Source: Ruegeria pomeroyi (GTDB taxonomy: Bacteria; Pseudomonadota; Alphaproteobacteria; Rhodobacterales; Rhodobacteraceae). Taken from it: DNA of 64,000 nucleotides. Positions 8,125-17,100 of the stretch are shown here, piece by piece; the first letter of the stretch is position 1; the number at the start of each line of letters is the position of its first letter. The stretch is from positions 1,178,001 through 1,242,000 of the forward strand of contig NZ_JAGQAG010000001.1 in assembly GCF_021405525.1 (NCBI RefSeq), given 5' to 3'. The position numbers were made by a program, and so were the translations under genes. The notes under the pieces were generated by a model. That model saw nothing but the letters and a program-made list of their open reading frames with translations, made no database searches and was not told the origin of the DNA.

Positions 8125-9030
8125 ATGCATATCGAATTCCGGCATTTGCGGACCATCAAGGCGATCCATGATTGCGGCGGGCTGGCCCGCGCCGCCGATC
8201 AGCTGAACATCACCCAGTCGGCCCTGAGCCATCAGATCAAGGGGTTGGAGGATCAGGCCGGGGTGGAGCTGTTCGTGCGGCGGTTGAAGCCGATGAAACT
8301 GTCGGCGGCGGGGATGCGCCTGCTCAGGCTGGCCGAGCAGATCCTGCCGCAGGTCGAGGCGATGCAGGCCGAGTTTTCGTCGCTGCGTGACGGGCGGTCG
8401 GGTCGGATGCATATCGCCATCGAATGTCATGCCTGTTTCGAATGGCTGTTTCCGGTGCTCGAGGCATTTCGCAAGAACTGGCCTGATGTGGATGTGGATA
8501 TTCGCCCCGGACTCGCCTTTGACGCGCTGCCGGCGCTACAAAAGGAAGAGGTGGATCTGGTGGTGTCCTCGGACCCCGAAGAGATCGCCGGTGTCGAGTT
8601 TGTCGAGCTTTTCGACTATAACCCGGTCTTTGTGGCCGCCTCGACCCATCCTCTGGCGTCGAAGCCCTGGATCGAGGCAGAGGATTTCCGGGGTGAGACG
8701 CTGATCACCTATCCGGTGGAGCGCACGCGGCTGGACGTTTTCAGCCAGTTGTTGATCCCGGCGCGGGTGGAACCGGCACAGGTGCGCCAGGTGGAGCTGA
8801 CGGCGGTGATTCTGCTGCTGGTTGCGTCGAACCGGGGCGTGTCCGTCTTGCCCGACTGGGTGGTGCGCGAGGTGAAATACAGCTCGGACTATGTCACCCG
8901 CCCGCTGACCGAGACGGGTATCACCCGGCGGCTCTACGCGGCGGTGCGCAGCGAGGATCTGGAAAAGCCATTCGTTCAGGAACTGGTTGGACTGGCCCGC
9001 AGCGAGGCGCGCAAGCTTCAAAGCCAGTAG
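8125..9030 (+). CDS. metR: LysR-type regulator, MetR-like
   Basis: A 301-residue LysR regulator that begins MHIEFRHLRTIKAI, close to MetR. The helix-turn-helix includes LNITQSALSHQIKGLEDQAG. The effector domain retains features of MetR such as HACFEWLFPVLEAF and GVSVLPDW. MetR activates methionine biosynthesis genes with homocysteine as co-effector. The divergent metF and a good MetR half-site pair in between support the assignment. Confidence 0.85.
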   Translation: MHIEFRHLRTIKAIHDCGGLARAADQLNITQSALSHQIKGLEDQAGVELFVRRLKPMKLSAAGMRLLRLAEQILPQVEAMQAEFSSLRDGRSGRMHIAIECHACFEWLFPVLEAFRKNWPDVDVDIRPGLAFDALPALQKEEVDLVVSSDPEEIAGVEFVELFDYNPVFVAASTHPLASKPWIEAEDFRGETLITYPVERTRLDVFSQLLIPARVEPAQVRQVELTAVILLLVASNRGVSVLPDWVVREVKYSSDYVTRPLTETGITRRLYAAVRSEDLEKPFVQELVGLARSEARKLQSQ

Positions 9031-9063
9031 CGCGCAACGCCGATACGCCATTCAGGCTCTCGG

Positions 9064-10104
9064 TCAGATCAGTTTGACGATCTGCTTGCCGGTATTCCCA
9101 CCCTTGAGCATGGACATGAAGGCGGCAGGCGCGTTTTCCAGCCCTTCTGCCACGTCCTCGAGATAGCGGATCTCGCCGTTGGCCAGTTTTGGGGCTACCT
9201 CGGACAGGAAGGCCGGGTAGCGGCCGAAATGGTTCGAGATGATGAAGCCGTTCACGGAAAGGAACTTGACCAGGATAGAGCGCCAGATTGCCGGACCGGT
9301 CAGTCCGGGGTCCGTCGCGCCCGCGCCCAGGCCACCGGCATTGTACCAGCTGATCATGCCGCAGATCGGGATACGGCCAAAGTTGTTCATCAGCGGCAAT
9401 ACGGCCTCCAGCACCTTGCCGCCGACATTCTCGAAATAGATGTCGACCCCGTCCGGGCATTCTGCGGCCAGCGCCCGGCGCAGATCCGCCGCCGTCTCGA
9501 AAGCGCGGTGATCCAGGCAGGCGTCAAAGCCAAAGGTCTCGGTGGCGATGCGGCACTTGTCGGCTCCACCCGCGACGCCCACCGTGCGCAGCCCGGCCAG
9601 GCGCGCGACCTGACCCACCATCGAGCCCACCGGCCCGGTGGCCGCGGCCACCACCAGCGTTTCACCGGCCTTGGGTCGACCATGCTCCATCAACCCGAAC
9701 CAGCCGGTAAACCCCGGCATGCCCAGCACGCCCAGCGCGGTGGTGATCGGCATCACCTTGGGGTCGATCTTGCGCAGCATCTTCGCGGGCTGCACGCCGT
9801 GTGTCGCCCAGCCGAACATGCCGAAGGCGAAATCGCCCGGCGCAAACACCGGGTCGTTCGAGGCGATCACCTCGCCCACGCCACCGGCCTCCATCGTGCC
9901 ACCGATGGGCACCGGCGCGGCATAGGATTTGGCATCGTCCATACGGCCCCGCATATAGGGGTCGAGCGACATGTAATGGACGCGTACCAGCACCTCGCCG
10001 GGGCCGGGAGCGGGGACGGGCGCTTCTTCATACGAGAAATTGGCGGCCTCGGGCGCGCCGGTCGGGCGGCTGGCGAGGGCGATGCGGTACATGCGGTCGG
10101 TCAT
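9064..10104 (-). CDS. NADP-dependent oxidoreductase, MDR family (CurA/leukotriene B4 dehydrogenase type)
   Basis: A 346-residue zinc-independent medium-chain reductase, probably reducing alpha,beta-unsaturated carbonyls with NADPH. Seen: EAPVPAPGPGEVLVRVHYMS at the start, MRGRMDD, the nucleotide-binding stretch VAAATGPVGSMVGQVARLAG, and YFENVGG, all typical of the YncB/CurA/PTGR group. No zinc-ligand cysteines are present. AAAGGAG lies upstream of the ATG at 10104. Its 3' end faces that of the MetR gene; it is divergent from suhB. Confidence 0.85.
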   Translation of the reverse strand: MTDRMYRIALASRPTGAPEAANFSYEEAPVPAPGPGEVLVRVHYMSLDPYMRGRMDDAKSYAAPVPIGGTMEAGGVGEVIASNDPVFAPGDFAFGMFGWATHGVQPAKMLRKIDPKVMPITTALGVLGMPGFTGWFGLMEHGRPKAGETLVVAAATGPVGSMVGQVARLAGLRTVGVAGGADKCRIATETFGFDACLDHRAFETAADLRRALAAECPDGVDIYFENVGGKVLEAVLPLMNNFGRIPICGMISWYNAGGLGAGATDPGLTGPAIWRSILVKFLSVNGFIISNHFGRYPAFLSEVAPKLANGEIRYLEDVAEGLENAPAAFMSMLKGGNTGKQIVKLI

Positions 10105-10278
10105 GGGAGGGCTCCTTTGCTCGGAAACAGTCTAGAGTGCCGCTCGGGGGCTGCAAACCGTGCCGAGCCGATGACGCGGCGCCATGCACCGGTATGGCAA
10201 CCGCCTTGCACAGAGAGCCCCTTGGCAAGTCGCGCCCGCGCGAGTATACGCGCGGCTTGACCGAACAGGAGCTCCCCG

Positions 10279-11064
10279 ATGATTGGCAGTGCGAACCTCA
10301 ACATCATGATCAAGGCCGCCCGCAAGGCAGGCCGGTCGCTGGTGAAGGATTTCCGCGAGGTCGAGAACCTGCAAGTGTCGATGAAGGGCGCGGGCGATTT
10401 TGTGTCCAAGGCCGATATCGCCGCCGAGGCGATCCTCAAGGAAGAGCTGCGCAATGCCCGCCCGACCTATGGCTGGGTGGCCGAAGAGGGCGGTTCGGAA
10501 GAGGGCGAGGACCCCACGCGCCGCTGGATCGTCGATCCGCTGGACGGCACCACCAACTTCCTGCACGGGCTGCCGCATTGGGCGATCTCCATCGCGCTCG
10601 AGCACAAGGGCAAGGTTGTCGCCGGTGTCATCTATGACGCCGCCAAGGACGAGATGTTCTTTGCCGAAAAGGGCGAAGGCGCCTGGATGAACGATCAGCG
10701 TATCCGGGTGTCGGGTCGCCACCGGATGATCGAGTCGATCTTTGCCACCGGTCTGCCCTTTGGCGGGCGCGCCGACCTGCCGCTGACGCTTCAGGATCTG
10801 GCGCGGCTGATGCCGGTCTGCGCCGGCGTACGGCGCTGGGGTTCGGCGGCGCTCGACATGGCTTATGTGGCGGCGGGCCGCTACGAAGGGTTCTGGGAGC
10901 GGCGCCTGAATGCCTGGGACATGGCTGCCGGGATCATCATCGTCAAGGAAGCGGGCGGCCTGGTCGAGGCGCTCGATCCTGAAAACTCGATCCTCGACAG
11001 CGGTGAGGTGATCTGCGCCAACGGCAATATCTTCGATCCATTCGCCAAGGTGATCCGCGGCTAG
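10279..11064 (+). CDS. suhB: Inositol-1-monophosphatase family protein
   Basis: A 261-residue Mg2+-dependent phosphatase of the IMPase/SuhB family. Metal-binding motifs are intact: WIVDPLDGTTNFLHGLP (about 82-98) and WDMAAGIIIVKEAGG (about 213-227), with the first-site glutamate in AEEGG. Members dephosphorylate inositol-1-phosphate; SuhB also acts as an rRNA antitermination factor in enterobacteria. AGGAG precedes the ATG. The TAG stop sits within a perfect 16-base palindrome, and a terminator follows. Confidence 0.88.
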   Translation: MIGSANLNIMIKAARKAGRSLVKDFREVENLQVSMKGAGDFVSKADIAAEAILKEELRNARPTYGWVAEEGGSEEGEDPTRRWIVDPLDGTTNFLHGLPHWAISIALEHKGKVVAGVIYDAAKDEMFFAEKGEGAWMNDQRIRVSGRHRMIESIFATGLPFGGRADLPLTLQDLARLMPVCAGVRRWGSAALDMAYVAAGRYEGFWERRLNAWDMAAGIIIVKEAGGLVEALDPENSILDSGEVICANGNIFDPFAKVIRG

Positions 11065-11076
11065 GTCGCGACCTAG
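11061..11076. repeat. Perfect palindrome over the suhB stop codon
   Basis: CTAGGTCGCGACCTAG is an exact 16-base palindrome containing the suhB TAG stop (11062-11064). It abuts a second palindrome at 11075-11095. Confidence 0.6.
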
Positions 11077-11095
11077 ATTTTTCGTCGAAAAATCT
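11075..11095. repeat. AT-rich palindrome AGATTTTTCG-T-CGAAAAATCT
   Basis: Exact inverted repeat with 10-base arms around a single T. Nearly the same palindrome recurs at 38598-38616 and, in variant form, at 28541-28560, always just downstream of a gene. Confidence 0.6.
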
Positions 11096-11097
11096 TG

Positions 11098-11121
11098 AAC
11101 CCGGCCAATGGCCGGGTTTTT
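11098..11121 (+). terminator. Rho-independent terminator after suhB
   Basis: AACCCGGCC-AAT-GGCCGGGTT hairpin followed by a short T run, 34 bases after the suhB stop. Transcripts of the convergent rhomboid gene could use it in reverse. Confidence 0.75.
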
Positions 11122-11134
11122 GCGTTCGTGGCGC

Positions 11135-11878
11135 TCACCTGCGCGGTATCTTCGGGATTCGGCTGGGAGACAGGCGGTATTTTTGCTCGGGATGCGGCGG
11201 GTGGCCCTCGGTACGCTGCCAGAATCCGCGCCCGCCACGCTTCAGCCAAAGCGGTAGCGTCAGCACCAACCCCACTGCGAAACCGCCCGTATGCGCCCAA
11301 TAGGCGACGCCACCGCTATCCGGGTCCGAACTGAACCCGCCCAGGAACTGGAACCCCAACCAGGCCCCCAGCATCACGAAGGCTGGGATCGTGAAAATGC
11401 GGAAATAGACGAACAGGATCAGCAGGATATCGACGCGCGCGCGCGGAAACAGCAGCAGATAGCCCCCCATCACCCCGGCAATCGCGCCCGAGGCACCGAT
11501 GGTTGGAACCAGAGACTCAGGGCCGCTCAGAACATGGATCAGCCCGGCCCCAATCCCTGCGGCAAGGTAGAACAAGGCAAAGCCCAGATGCCCCATCTCG
11601 TCTTCGAGATTGTCGCCGAAGATCCACAGAAACAGCATGTTGCCGCCCAGATGCATCCAGCCGCCATGCAGAAAGACCGAAGTGACCAGGGTCAGCCACC
11701 CGTCCCCGTCCGAGATGCGGGCCGGGATGATCGCATAGTCATAGTAAAAGCGGCTGACCAGCCGGGGATCCTCCATGATGCCCAGAGTGGTCAGGAAAAT
11801 CCCGATATTGGCCGCCAGCAGCAGGTAGACGACAAAGGGCGTTCGGCCCGAGGGGTTGTGATCGCGGATCGGGAACAT
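11135..11878 (-). CDS. Rhomboid family intramembrane serine protease
   Basis: A 247-residue rhomboid with about six hydrophobic segments. The catalytic serine is S130 in GASGAIAG, the partner histidine is H196 in AYWAHTGGF, and the oxyanion asparagine is N80 in HLGGNMLFLW; together these indicate an active protease. It cuts membrane-spanning substrates within the inner membrane. The basic C-terminal tail is cytoplasmic. It lies downstream of putA on the same strand, but strong hairpins in the 123-base gap make a shared transcript unlikely. Confidence 0.88.
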   Translation of the reverse strand: MFPIRDHNPSGRTPFVVYLLLAANIGIFLTTLGIMEDPRLVSRFYYDYAIIPARISDGDGWLTLVTSVFLHGGWMHLGGNMLFLWIFGDNLEDEMGHLGFALFYLAAGIGAGLIHVLSGPESLVPTIGASGAIAGVMGGYLLLFPRARVDILLILFVYFRIFTIPAFVMLGAWLGFQFLGGFSSDPDSGGVAYWAHTGGFAVGLVLTLPLWLKRGGRGFWQRTEGHPPHPEQKYRLSPSRIPKIPRR

Positions 11879-11919
11879 CCCGCGACGCTGCGGGCAAACG
11901 CGGCAGAGGTCAAGAGGCG

Positions 11920-11983
11920 CCGGGCGCGCCGCGTCAGCGGCGCGCCCGGCCCAACTGCCGCGGATCGCAAGATCCGGCGGCAG
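11920..11983 (-). terminator. Two strong hairpins downstream of putA
   Basis: CCGGGCGCGCCGC pairs with GCGGCGCGCCCGG across a four-base loop (11920-11949). CTGCCGCGGATC pairs with GATCCGGCGGCAG across a GCAA loop (11955-11983, one bulge). There is also a 12-base palindrome, GGGAGCGCTCCC (11986-11997). No T run follows, so this may be a 3'-end protecting structure instead of a classical terminator. Confidence 0.5.
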
Positions 11984-12001
11984 GCGGGAGCGCTCCCTGC
12001 C

Positions 12002-15000
12002 TTAGCCCATGCCACCCAGCAGCGCGGCATTGCCGCCCGCGGCGGTGGTATCGACGCAGACATGGCGTTCGGCCAGCACCCGTGCCCGGTCGGGCAGGCC
12101 GGGGATCAGCGGCAGGATCGGACCGGACCGGCGCGACAAGGCCAGCTCATAGGAGCGTGCTGTCTCCTCATCGCCCCACCACATCACGCCTGAAATCCCC
12201 TCAACCGTTTCCAGAGCTTCCGCCGCCAGTGAACCGGTGGCGCGGATCGCGGTGCCGCCCAACGCCTCGACCGCCTGTGCCTGCGCCGCGACCGCCGCTG
12301 CCGTCGGCCCAAGGCAGAGGAGCGGCGGACGCGCCATCTCGCTCAACCGGTTCGATTCGCCGGTCGGGCCGGGCAGGCTTTGCGTCCGCACCGGCGCGGG
12401 CGTGCCGGTCGCGCGGGGCAGGGTGGCCATCGGCGCGGCCCAGTCAGCCGCCGCCTGCTGCCGGTCCGGCGCACAGAAGCGCGCCATGTAGTTCGGTCCG
12501 CCCGCCTTGGGTCCGGTGCCCGACAGTCCCTCGCCGCCAAAGGGCTGGCTGCCGACAATGGCGCCGATCTGGTTGCGGTTGACATAGATATTGCCCGCAT
12601 GCACCGCCTCGGTCACATGCTGCACCCGGTCGTCGATCCGGGTCTGCAGGCCAAAGGTCAGACCATAGCCGGTGGCGTTGATCGCCCCGATCACCTGGTC
12701 CAGCTCGTCCGAGCGGAAGGTGGCGACATGCAGCACAGGGCCGAATATCTCGCGCTCCAGGGCCTCGATGCCGGAAACCTTGATCAGGGTGGGGGCCACG
12801 AACGTGCCCTCGGGTGGCAGGGCCAGTTCCTTCAATACCCGTCCCTCGGCCCGCGCACGCGCCACATGGTCGGCGATGGTCTGGCGTGCGGCCTCGTCGA
12901 TCACCGGGCCGCTGTCGGTGGACAGCGCCCAGGGGGTGCCCAGGTTCAGCGCATCCATCGCGCCCTTGAGCATTGTCAGCACGTCCTCGGCGATATCCTC
13001 TTGCAGGTAGAGGCAGCGCAGCGCCGAACAGCGCTGGCCCGCCGACTGGAACGCGCTTTCGATCACCGCCTGCACCGCCTGTTCCGGCAGCGCGGTGGAA
13101 TCGACGATCATCGCATTGAGCCCTCCGGTCTCCGCGATCAGCGGCGTGCCTGGGCGCATATGTGAGGCCATGGCGGCGCGGATCTTCTGCGCCGTCGCGG
13201 TCGAGCCGGTAAAGGCCACGCCGGAAACCCGCGCATCCGAGGTCAGCGCCGCCCCCACCGCCGGGCCGCCTGGCAAGAGTTGCAGTGCGTCGCGCGGTAC
13301 CCCGGCCTCGTGCAGCAACTCTACCGCGCGATGGGCGATCAGCGGGGTCTGTGGCGCGGGCTTCGCCAGCACCGCGTTGCCGGTGGCCAGCGCCGCCGCG
13401 ATCTGGCCCGAGAAGATGGCCAGCGGAAAGTTCCACGGGCTGATGCAGGTGAAAATGCCCGCAGGTGCCGCACCGGGGATATTGGCGGCGTAATAGCGCA
13501 GGAAGTCCACCGCCTCGCGCAGCTCGGCCACCGCGTCCATCAGGGTCTTGCCCGCTTCGCGATGCAGCAGCGCAAACAGCTCACCATAATGCGCCTCGTA
13601 AAGGTCGGCGGCGCGGTTCAGCGTGGCGGCGCGCTCGGCCGCCGGGGCCTGCCACGGCTGGGCGCTGGCCAGCGCCAGTTCGGCGTCCGCCGCACTGGCG
13701 GCGGCCACGCTGCCCGGAATGTCATGCGGATCGGCGGGGTTGACCACGGCCTCCTCGGCTTGCGGAGCGGCGTCCTCGGCCAACAGCGGCCCGGCCTGCC
13801 AGCGATGGGTGCGGAAGGGATCGCGCGCGGCGTCGATCGCATCCAGCGACGGCTGATGCCCCAGATCGAACCCTTTCGAGTTCGGGCGCTCGGGCGCGAA
13901 CAACTCGGGCCCGCGCTTCAGCGGCTTGGCCGGTTTTTGCGCGGTCTCGAACGGGTCGGCTGCCACCACTTCGGGCGGGACGTTCTCGTCCACGATCTGG
14001 TTGACGAAAGAGCTGTTGGCGCCGTTCTCCAACAGGCGCCGCACCAGATAGGCCAAGAGATCGCGATGCGCCCCCACCGGTGCATAGATGCGGCAGCGGG
14101 TCTTGTTGGCGGTGAGCACAAGGTTATGCAGCGTCTCGCCCATGCCGTGCAGGCGCTGGAACTCAAAGGGTTGGCCCTCCCGCGCCATATGCAGGATCGC
14201 GGCGACGGTATGGGCGTTATGGGTGGCGAATTGCGGATAGATCCGATCGGTCATACCCAAGAGCTTGCGCGCATTGGCGATGTAAGAGACATCGGTCACC
14301 GCCTTTTGCGTGAAGACCGGGAAGCCATCGACGCCGGCCACCTGGGCGCGCTTCACCTCGGTGTCCCAATAGGCGCCCTTGACCAGCCGCACCATCAGCT
14401 TGCGGTCATGGCGCTGCGCCATTTCGTAAAGCGTGTCGATCACCAGCCCGGCGCGCGGCCCATAGGCCTGTACCACGATGCCGAACCCGTCCCAGCCTTT
14501 CAGAGCCGGTTCCGCCATCACCGCCTCGATCACCTGCAACGACAGCGCCAGCCGGTTGGCCTCTTCGGCGTCCACGTTCAGCCCCATGCCGGCAGCCTTG
14601 GCCAAAAGCGCCAGCGCGCGCAGGCGCGGCACCAGCTCGTCCATGACGCGGGCCTCCTGCGCCAGCTCATAGCGCGGATGCAGGGCCGACAGCTTGACCG
14701 ATATGCCCGGATTGGCACGGATGTCACCATGGGTGCAGGCCTCGGCAATGGCGGCGATGGCGCGCGAATAGCTCAGGTGATAGCGGGCGGCGTCGGCTTC
14801 GGTGCGCGCGGCCTCGCCCAGCATGTCATAGGAATAGGTATAGCCCTTGGCCTCCATCCCCTGCGCTCGCTTCATCGCCGCCTGGATGTTCTCGCCCAGC
14901 ACGAACTGGCGCCCCATCTCCTTCATCGCGCGGGAGACGGCGGTGCGGATCACCGGCTCGCCCAGCCGCTTGATGGCGCCGCGCAGCGCGCCCACGGGGC

Positions 15001-15406
15001 TCGCCTTGCGCTCGTCCAGCACCTTGCCGGTCAGCATCAGCGCCCAGGTCGAGGCATTGACCAGCGAGGAGGAGGAATGCCCCAGATGCTTGCCCCAGTC
15101 CGACGGCGCGATCTTGTCCTCGATCAGCGCGTCGATCGTGTCGGCATCGGGCACGCGCAAGAGCGCCTCGGCCAGGCACATCAGCGCGATACCTTCGTCG
15201 GTGGACAGGCCATATTCGGCCAGGAACACCTCCATCATGCCTGGCGCGGTGCTGGAGCGGATATCGCGCACCAGCCCGGCGGCGGCGGCGCTGATTGCGG
15301 CGCGGTCGGCGGTGGATAGGGCGGCCTGCGCGACAAGTTGATCGAGCAAGGCGGATTGATCGGCATAGGTCTGGCTGTCGATATGGGTGCGCAGGGCGTT
15401 GGTCAT
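12002..15406 (-). CDS. putA: Bifunctional proline dehydrogenase / glutamate-semialdehyde dehydrogenase
   Basis: A 1134-residue PutA converting proline to glutamate. The FAD-dependent proline dehydrogenase barrel (about 130-430) contains VKGAYWDTEVKRAQ, PQFATHNAHT and EFQRLHGMGE. The aldehyde dehydrogenase domain (about 540-980) has the glutamate in AETGGLNAMI near 760 and the catalytic cysteine in SAGQRCSALR near 793. A short C-terminal extension follows, as in other long PutAs. There is no ribbon-helix-helix DNA-binding domain at the N-terminus, so it is not self-repressing like the E. coli enzyme; control presumably falls to the divergent Lrp-type gene. Confidence 0.95.
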   Translation of the reverse strand: MTNALRTHIDSQTYADQSALLDQLVAQAALSTADRAAISAAAAGLVRDIRSSTAPGMMEVFLAEYGLSTDEGIALMCLAEALLRVPDADTIDALIEDKIAPSDWGKHLGHSSSSLVNASTWALMLTGKVLDERKASPVGALRGAIKRLGEPVIRTAVSRAMKEMGRQFVLGENIQAAMKRAQGMEAKGYTYSYDMLGEAARTEADAARYHLSYSRAIAAIAEACTHGDIRANPGISVKLSALHPRYELAQEARVMDELVPRLRALALLAKAAGMGLNVDAEEANRLALSLQVIEAVMAEPALKGWDGFGIVVQAYGPRAGLVIDTLYEMAQRHDRKLMVRLVKGAYWDTEVKRAQVAGVDGFPVFTQKAVTDVSYIANARKLLGMTDRIYPQFATHNAHTVAAILHMAREGQPFEFQRLHGMGETLHNLVLTANKTRCRIYAPVGAHRDLLAYLVRRLLENGANSSFVNQIVDENVPPEVVAADPFETAQKPAKPLKRGPELFAPERPNSKGFDLGHQPSLDAIDAARDPFRTHRWQAGPLLAEDAAPQAEEAVVNPADPHDIPGSVAAASAADAELALASAQPWQAPAAERAATLNRAADLYEAHYGELFALLHREAGKTLMDAVAELREAVDFLRYYAANIPGAAPAGIFTCISPWNFPLAIFSGQIAAALATGNAVLAKPAPQTPLIAHRAVELLHEAGVPRDALQLLPGGPAVGAALTSDARVSGVAFTGSTATAQKIRAAMASHMRPGTPLIAETGGLNAMIVDSTALPEQAVQAVIESAFQSAGQRCSALRCLYLQEDIAEDVLTMLKGAMDALNLGTPWALSTDSGPVIDEAARQTIADHVARARAEGRVLKELALPPEGTFVAPTLIKVSGIEALEREIFGPVLHVATFRSDELDQVIGAINATGYGLTFGLQTRIDDRVQHVTEAVHAGNIYVNRNQIGAIVGSQPFGGEGLSGTGPKAGGPNYMARFCAPDRQQAAADWAAPMATLPRATGTPAPVRTQSLPGPTGESNRLSEMARPPLLCLGPTAAAVAAQAQAVEALGGTAIRATGSLAAEALETVEGISGVMWWGDEETARSYELALSRRSGPILPLIPGLPDRARVLAERHVCVDTTAAGGNAALLGGMG

Positions 15407-15510
15407 GGTGCCTCCGGTTCAGTTGGCGTATATTACTGGGAAACAACGGGTGCTTTCGCCTTATCATCGCCAAGCCACAGGCGGATCGACCAAAAAAAGG
15501 GGATCGTATA

Positions 15511-15999
15511 GTGCAAATGAACCTTCCGGACCTGGATCGTTATGATCGGGCGATTCTGAACCATCTGGCGGCGGATGGGCGCATCTCGATTGCCGATCTC
15601 GCGCGGCGAATCGGCTTGTCGAAGACGCCCACCCAGGCGCGGCTGAAACGGCTCGAGACGACAGGGATCATCACCGGTTACCGGGCGCTCGTCGATCCCA
15701 TCCGGCTGGGACTTGATCACGTGGCCTTTGTCGAGGTGCGGCTCAGCGATACCCGCGAAAAGGCGCTGGCCGAGTTCAACGCCGCCGTGCGCCGCATCGG
15801 CGAGGTCGAGCAGGCTCATATGATCGCGTCGAATTTCGACTATCTGCTCAAGGTGCGGACACATTCGATGACCGAATACCGCGCTGTTCTGGCCGAGCGC
15901 ATCTCGTCCTTGCCGCATGTCTCCAGCACCTCGACCTTTGTCGCGATGGAGGCGGTGAAGGAACCCGGGATGCTGGGCGCGCTCGAAAGCGTTACTTGA
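15511..15999 (+). CDS. putR: Lrp/AsnC-type regulator of proline use (PutR-like)
   Basis: A 162-residue Lrp/AsnC regulator: helix-turn-helix near residues 25-45 (RISIADLARRIGLSKTPTQA), linker, and RAM effector domain with the family-typical EYRAVLAERISSLPHVSSTS. It is divergent from putA with about 100 bp between, as described for Rhodobacter capsulatus PutR, which activates putA in response to proline. The GTG start is preferred because AAGGGGAT ends seven bases upstream; an ATG two codons later (15517) is possible. Confidence 0.85.
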   Translation: MQMNLPDLDRYDRAILNHLAADGRISIADLARRIGLSKTPTQARLKRLETTGIITGYRALVDPIRLGLDHVAFVEVRLSDTREKALAEFNAAVRRIGEVEQAHMIASNFDYLLKVRTHSMTEYRAVLAERISSLPHVSSTSTFVAMEAVKEPGMLGALESVT

Positions 16000-16029
16000 C
16001 GCGAGGCCCGTTTGCGTCAGCATTGGCAT

Positions 16030-16590
16030 ATGAGACATATCGCCCTTGCCTGTTTCCTGCTCGTCCCCGGAGCCGCACTGGCGTCGGAATGCCCCGCCGC
16101 GCCAGACAACTCCGAGCAAATCGCGCATCTGATCGAAGACATCCGCGTTGCGCCCAACGAAATGCATGCGCGCACCATATCGAACCGGATGTGGGAGCTA
16201 TGGGCCGACGCGCCGGACGAGGCCGCCCAAGCGATCCTCGACAATGGTATGTCTCGGCGACGTGCATGGGATTTGTTGGGCGCTCTTAATGAATTCGATC
16301 GGCTGGTCGCTTACTGCCCCGACTATGCCGAGGGATATAACCAGCGCGCTTTTGTCCAGTATCTGCGCCAGAACTATGCCGCCGCACTGGTTGACCTCGA
16401 CCGGGCACTTGCCCTGTCGCCAAACCATATCGCGGCGATGAGTGGGCGGGCCCTGTCGTTGATGGGGCTTGGACGTTTGGACGAGGCGCGGGTGGCGCTC
16501 AGCGATGCGCTCGAACTCAACCCCTGGCTGCCTGAGCGAGGTCTTGTCGCCCCTGGCGGGCCGCTTGAACCCAAGGGAAAAGACATCTGA
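16030..16590 (+). CDS. Secreted tetratricopeptide-repeat protein
   Basis: A 186-residue protein with a clean signal peptide (MRHIALACFLLVPGAALA, cleavage near 19) and at least two TPR units towards the C-terminus (AEGYNQRAFVQYLRQNYAAA and IAAMSGRALSLMGLGRLDEA). It is likely periplasmic and serves as a protein-binding scaffold; the partner is unknown. It stands about 30 bases after putR on the same strand but shows no functional link to it. Confidence 0.8.
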   Translation: MRHIALACFLLVPGAALASECPAAPDNSEQIAHLIEDIRVAPNEMHARTISNRMWELWADAPDEAAQAILDNGMSRRRAWDLLGALNEFDRLVAYCPDYAEGYNQRAFVQYLRQNYAAALVDLDRALALSPNHIAAMSGRALSLMGLGRLDEARVALSDALELNPWLPERGLVAPGGPLEPKGKDI

Positions 16591-16817
16591 AGGCCAGAAA
16601 CCCCCACTTTTTTCGCCTAGCGTGATCTGCGTCACATTGAGATTGTCCCGCTATATGCTTAGAGGGAGGAGGATCCGGTTGGGGCCGGTGGTTGGTTAAA
16701 GTTTCTTACGAGTTTCAGGGCCTTGGCCTTGCTGTTTTTCCAAAGTTTGTTATCGAGTTCCACCTGGACCTGACGGTCGGCAGCAATGCCGGCCTCCCCT
16801 TCCGGATTCACGAGATG
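16591..16817. other. Non-coding leader region before tRNA-Leu
   Basis: No plausible gene. The T-rich run near 16607 could help end the upstream transcript. A weak TTGAGA...TATGCT pair near 16635-16660 is too far from the tRNA to be assigned confidently. Confidence 0.4.
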
Positions 16818-16903
16818 CGGGCGTGGTGGAATGGTAGACACATGGCACTTAAAATGCCTGGGCCGTATAGGCCGTGCCGGTTCAAATCCGGCCGCCCGTA
16901 CCA
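16818..16903 (+). tRNA. tRNA-Leu (anticodon TAA)
   Basis: An 86-base class II tRNA with an encoded CCA. The acceptor strands GCGGGCG and CGCCCGT pair (with one G-T), the anticodon loop CTTAAAA gives TAA, a long variable arm follows, and the T arm is CCGG-TTCAAAT-CCGG. It marks the left edge of the island-like stretch; no direct repeat of its 3' end was found downstream within the window. Confidence 0.93.
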
Positions 16904-17100
16904 TCAATTCATCTTCCTTTGCTGGAGGGTATTGGCGCAAAACACTTGCCTTGGTGCCACCGGATGAATTTCTTAGCGATCCTCTGCTGAGCGGGAGTGG
17001 TATACTGGCTATTTGCTCAAGCAGAGGAAGCGACTGCGATTTGCGTGTCTTCTCGCATGACCTCCCCCCGCGGTTAGGGGCGGTTTGATCTGGAATCTTC
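16904..17100. other. Unassigned sequence between tRNA-Leu and a decayed transporter gene
   Basis: No gene with family resemblance on either strand. Short frames are broken and codon use is unlike the neighbours. This looks like degraded island edge sequence. Confidence 0.4.

Noticed and set aside
13280-15319. A 679-codon plus-strand frame opposite putA
   Set aside because: No recognisable domain, no ribosome binding site, and it lies entirely within a well-conserved gene on the other strand.
16692-16967. Small plus-strand frame running through tRNA-Leu
   Set aside because: It reads through the tRNA and gives the familiar spurious peptide from such regions.
16904-17100. Integrase attachment site downstream of tRNA-Leu
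   Set aside because: No second copy of the tRNA 3' end and no integrase gene in the window.
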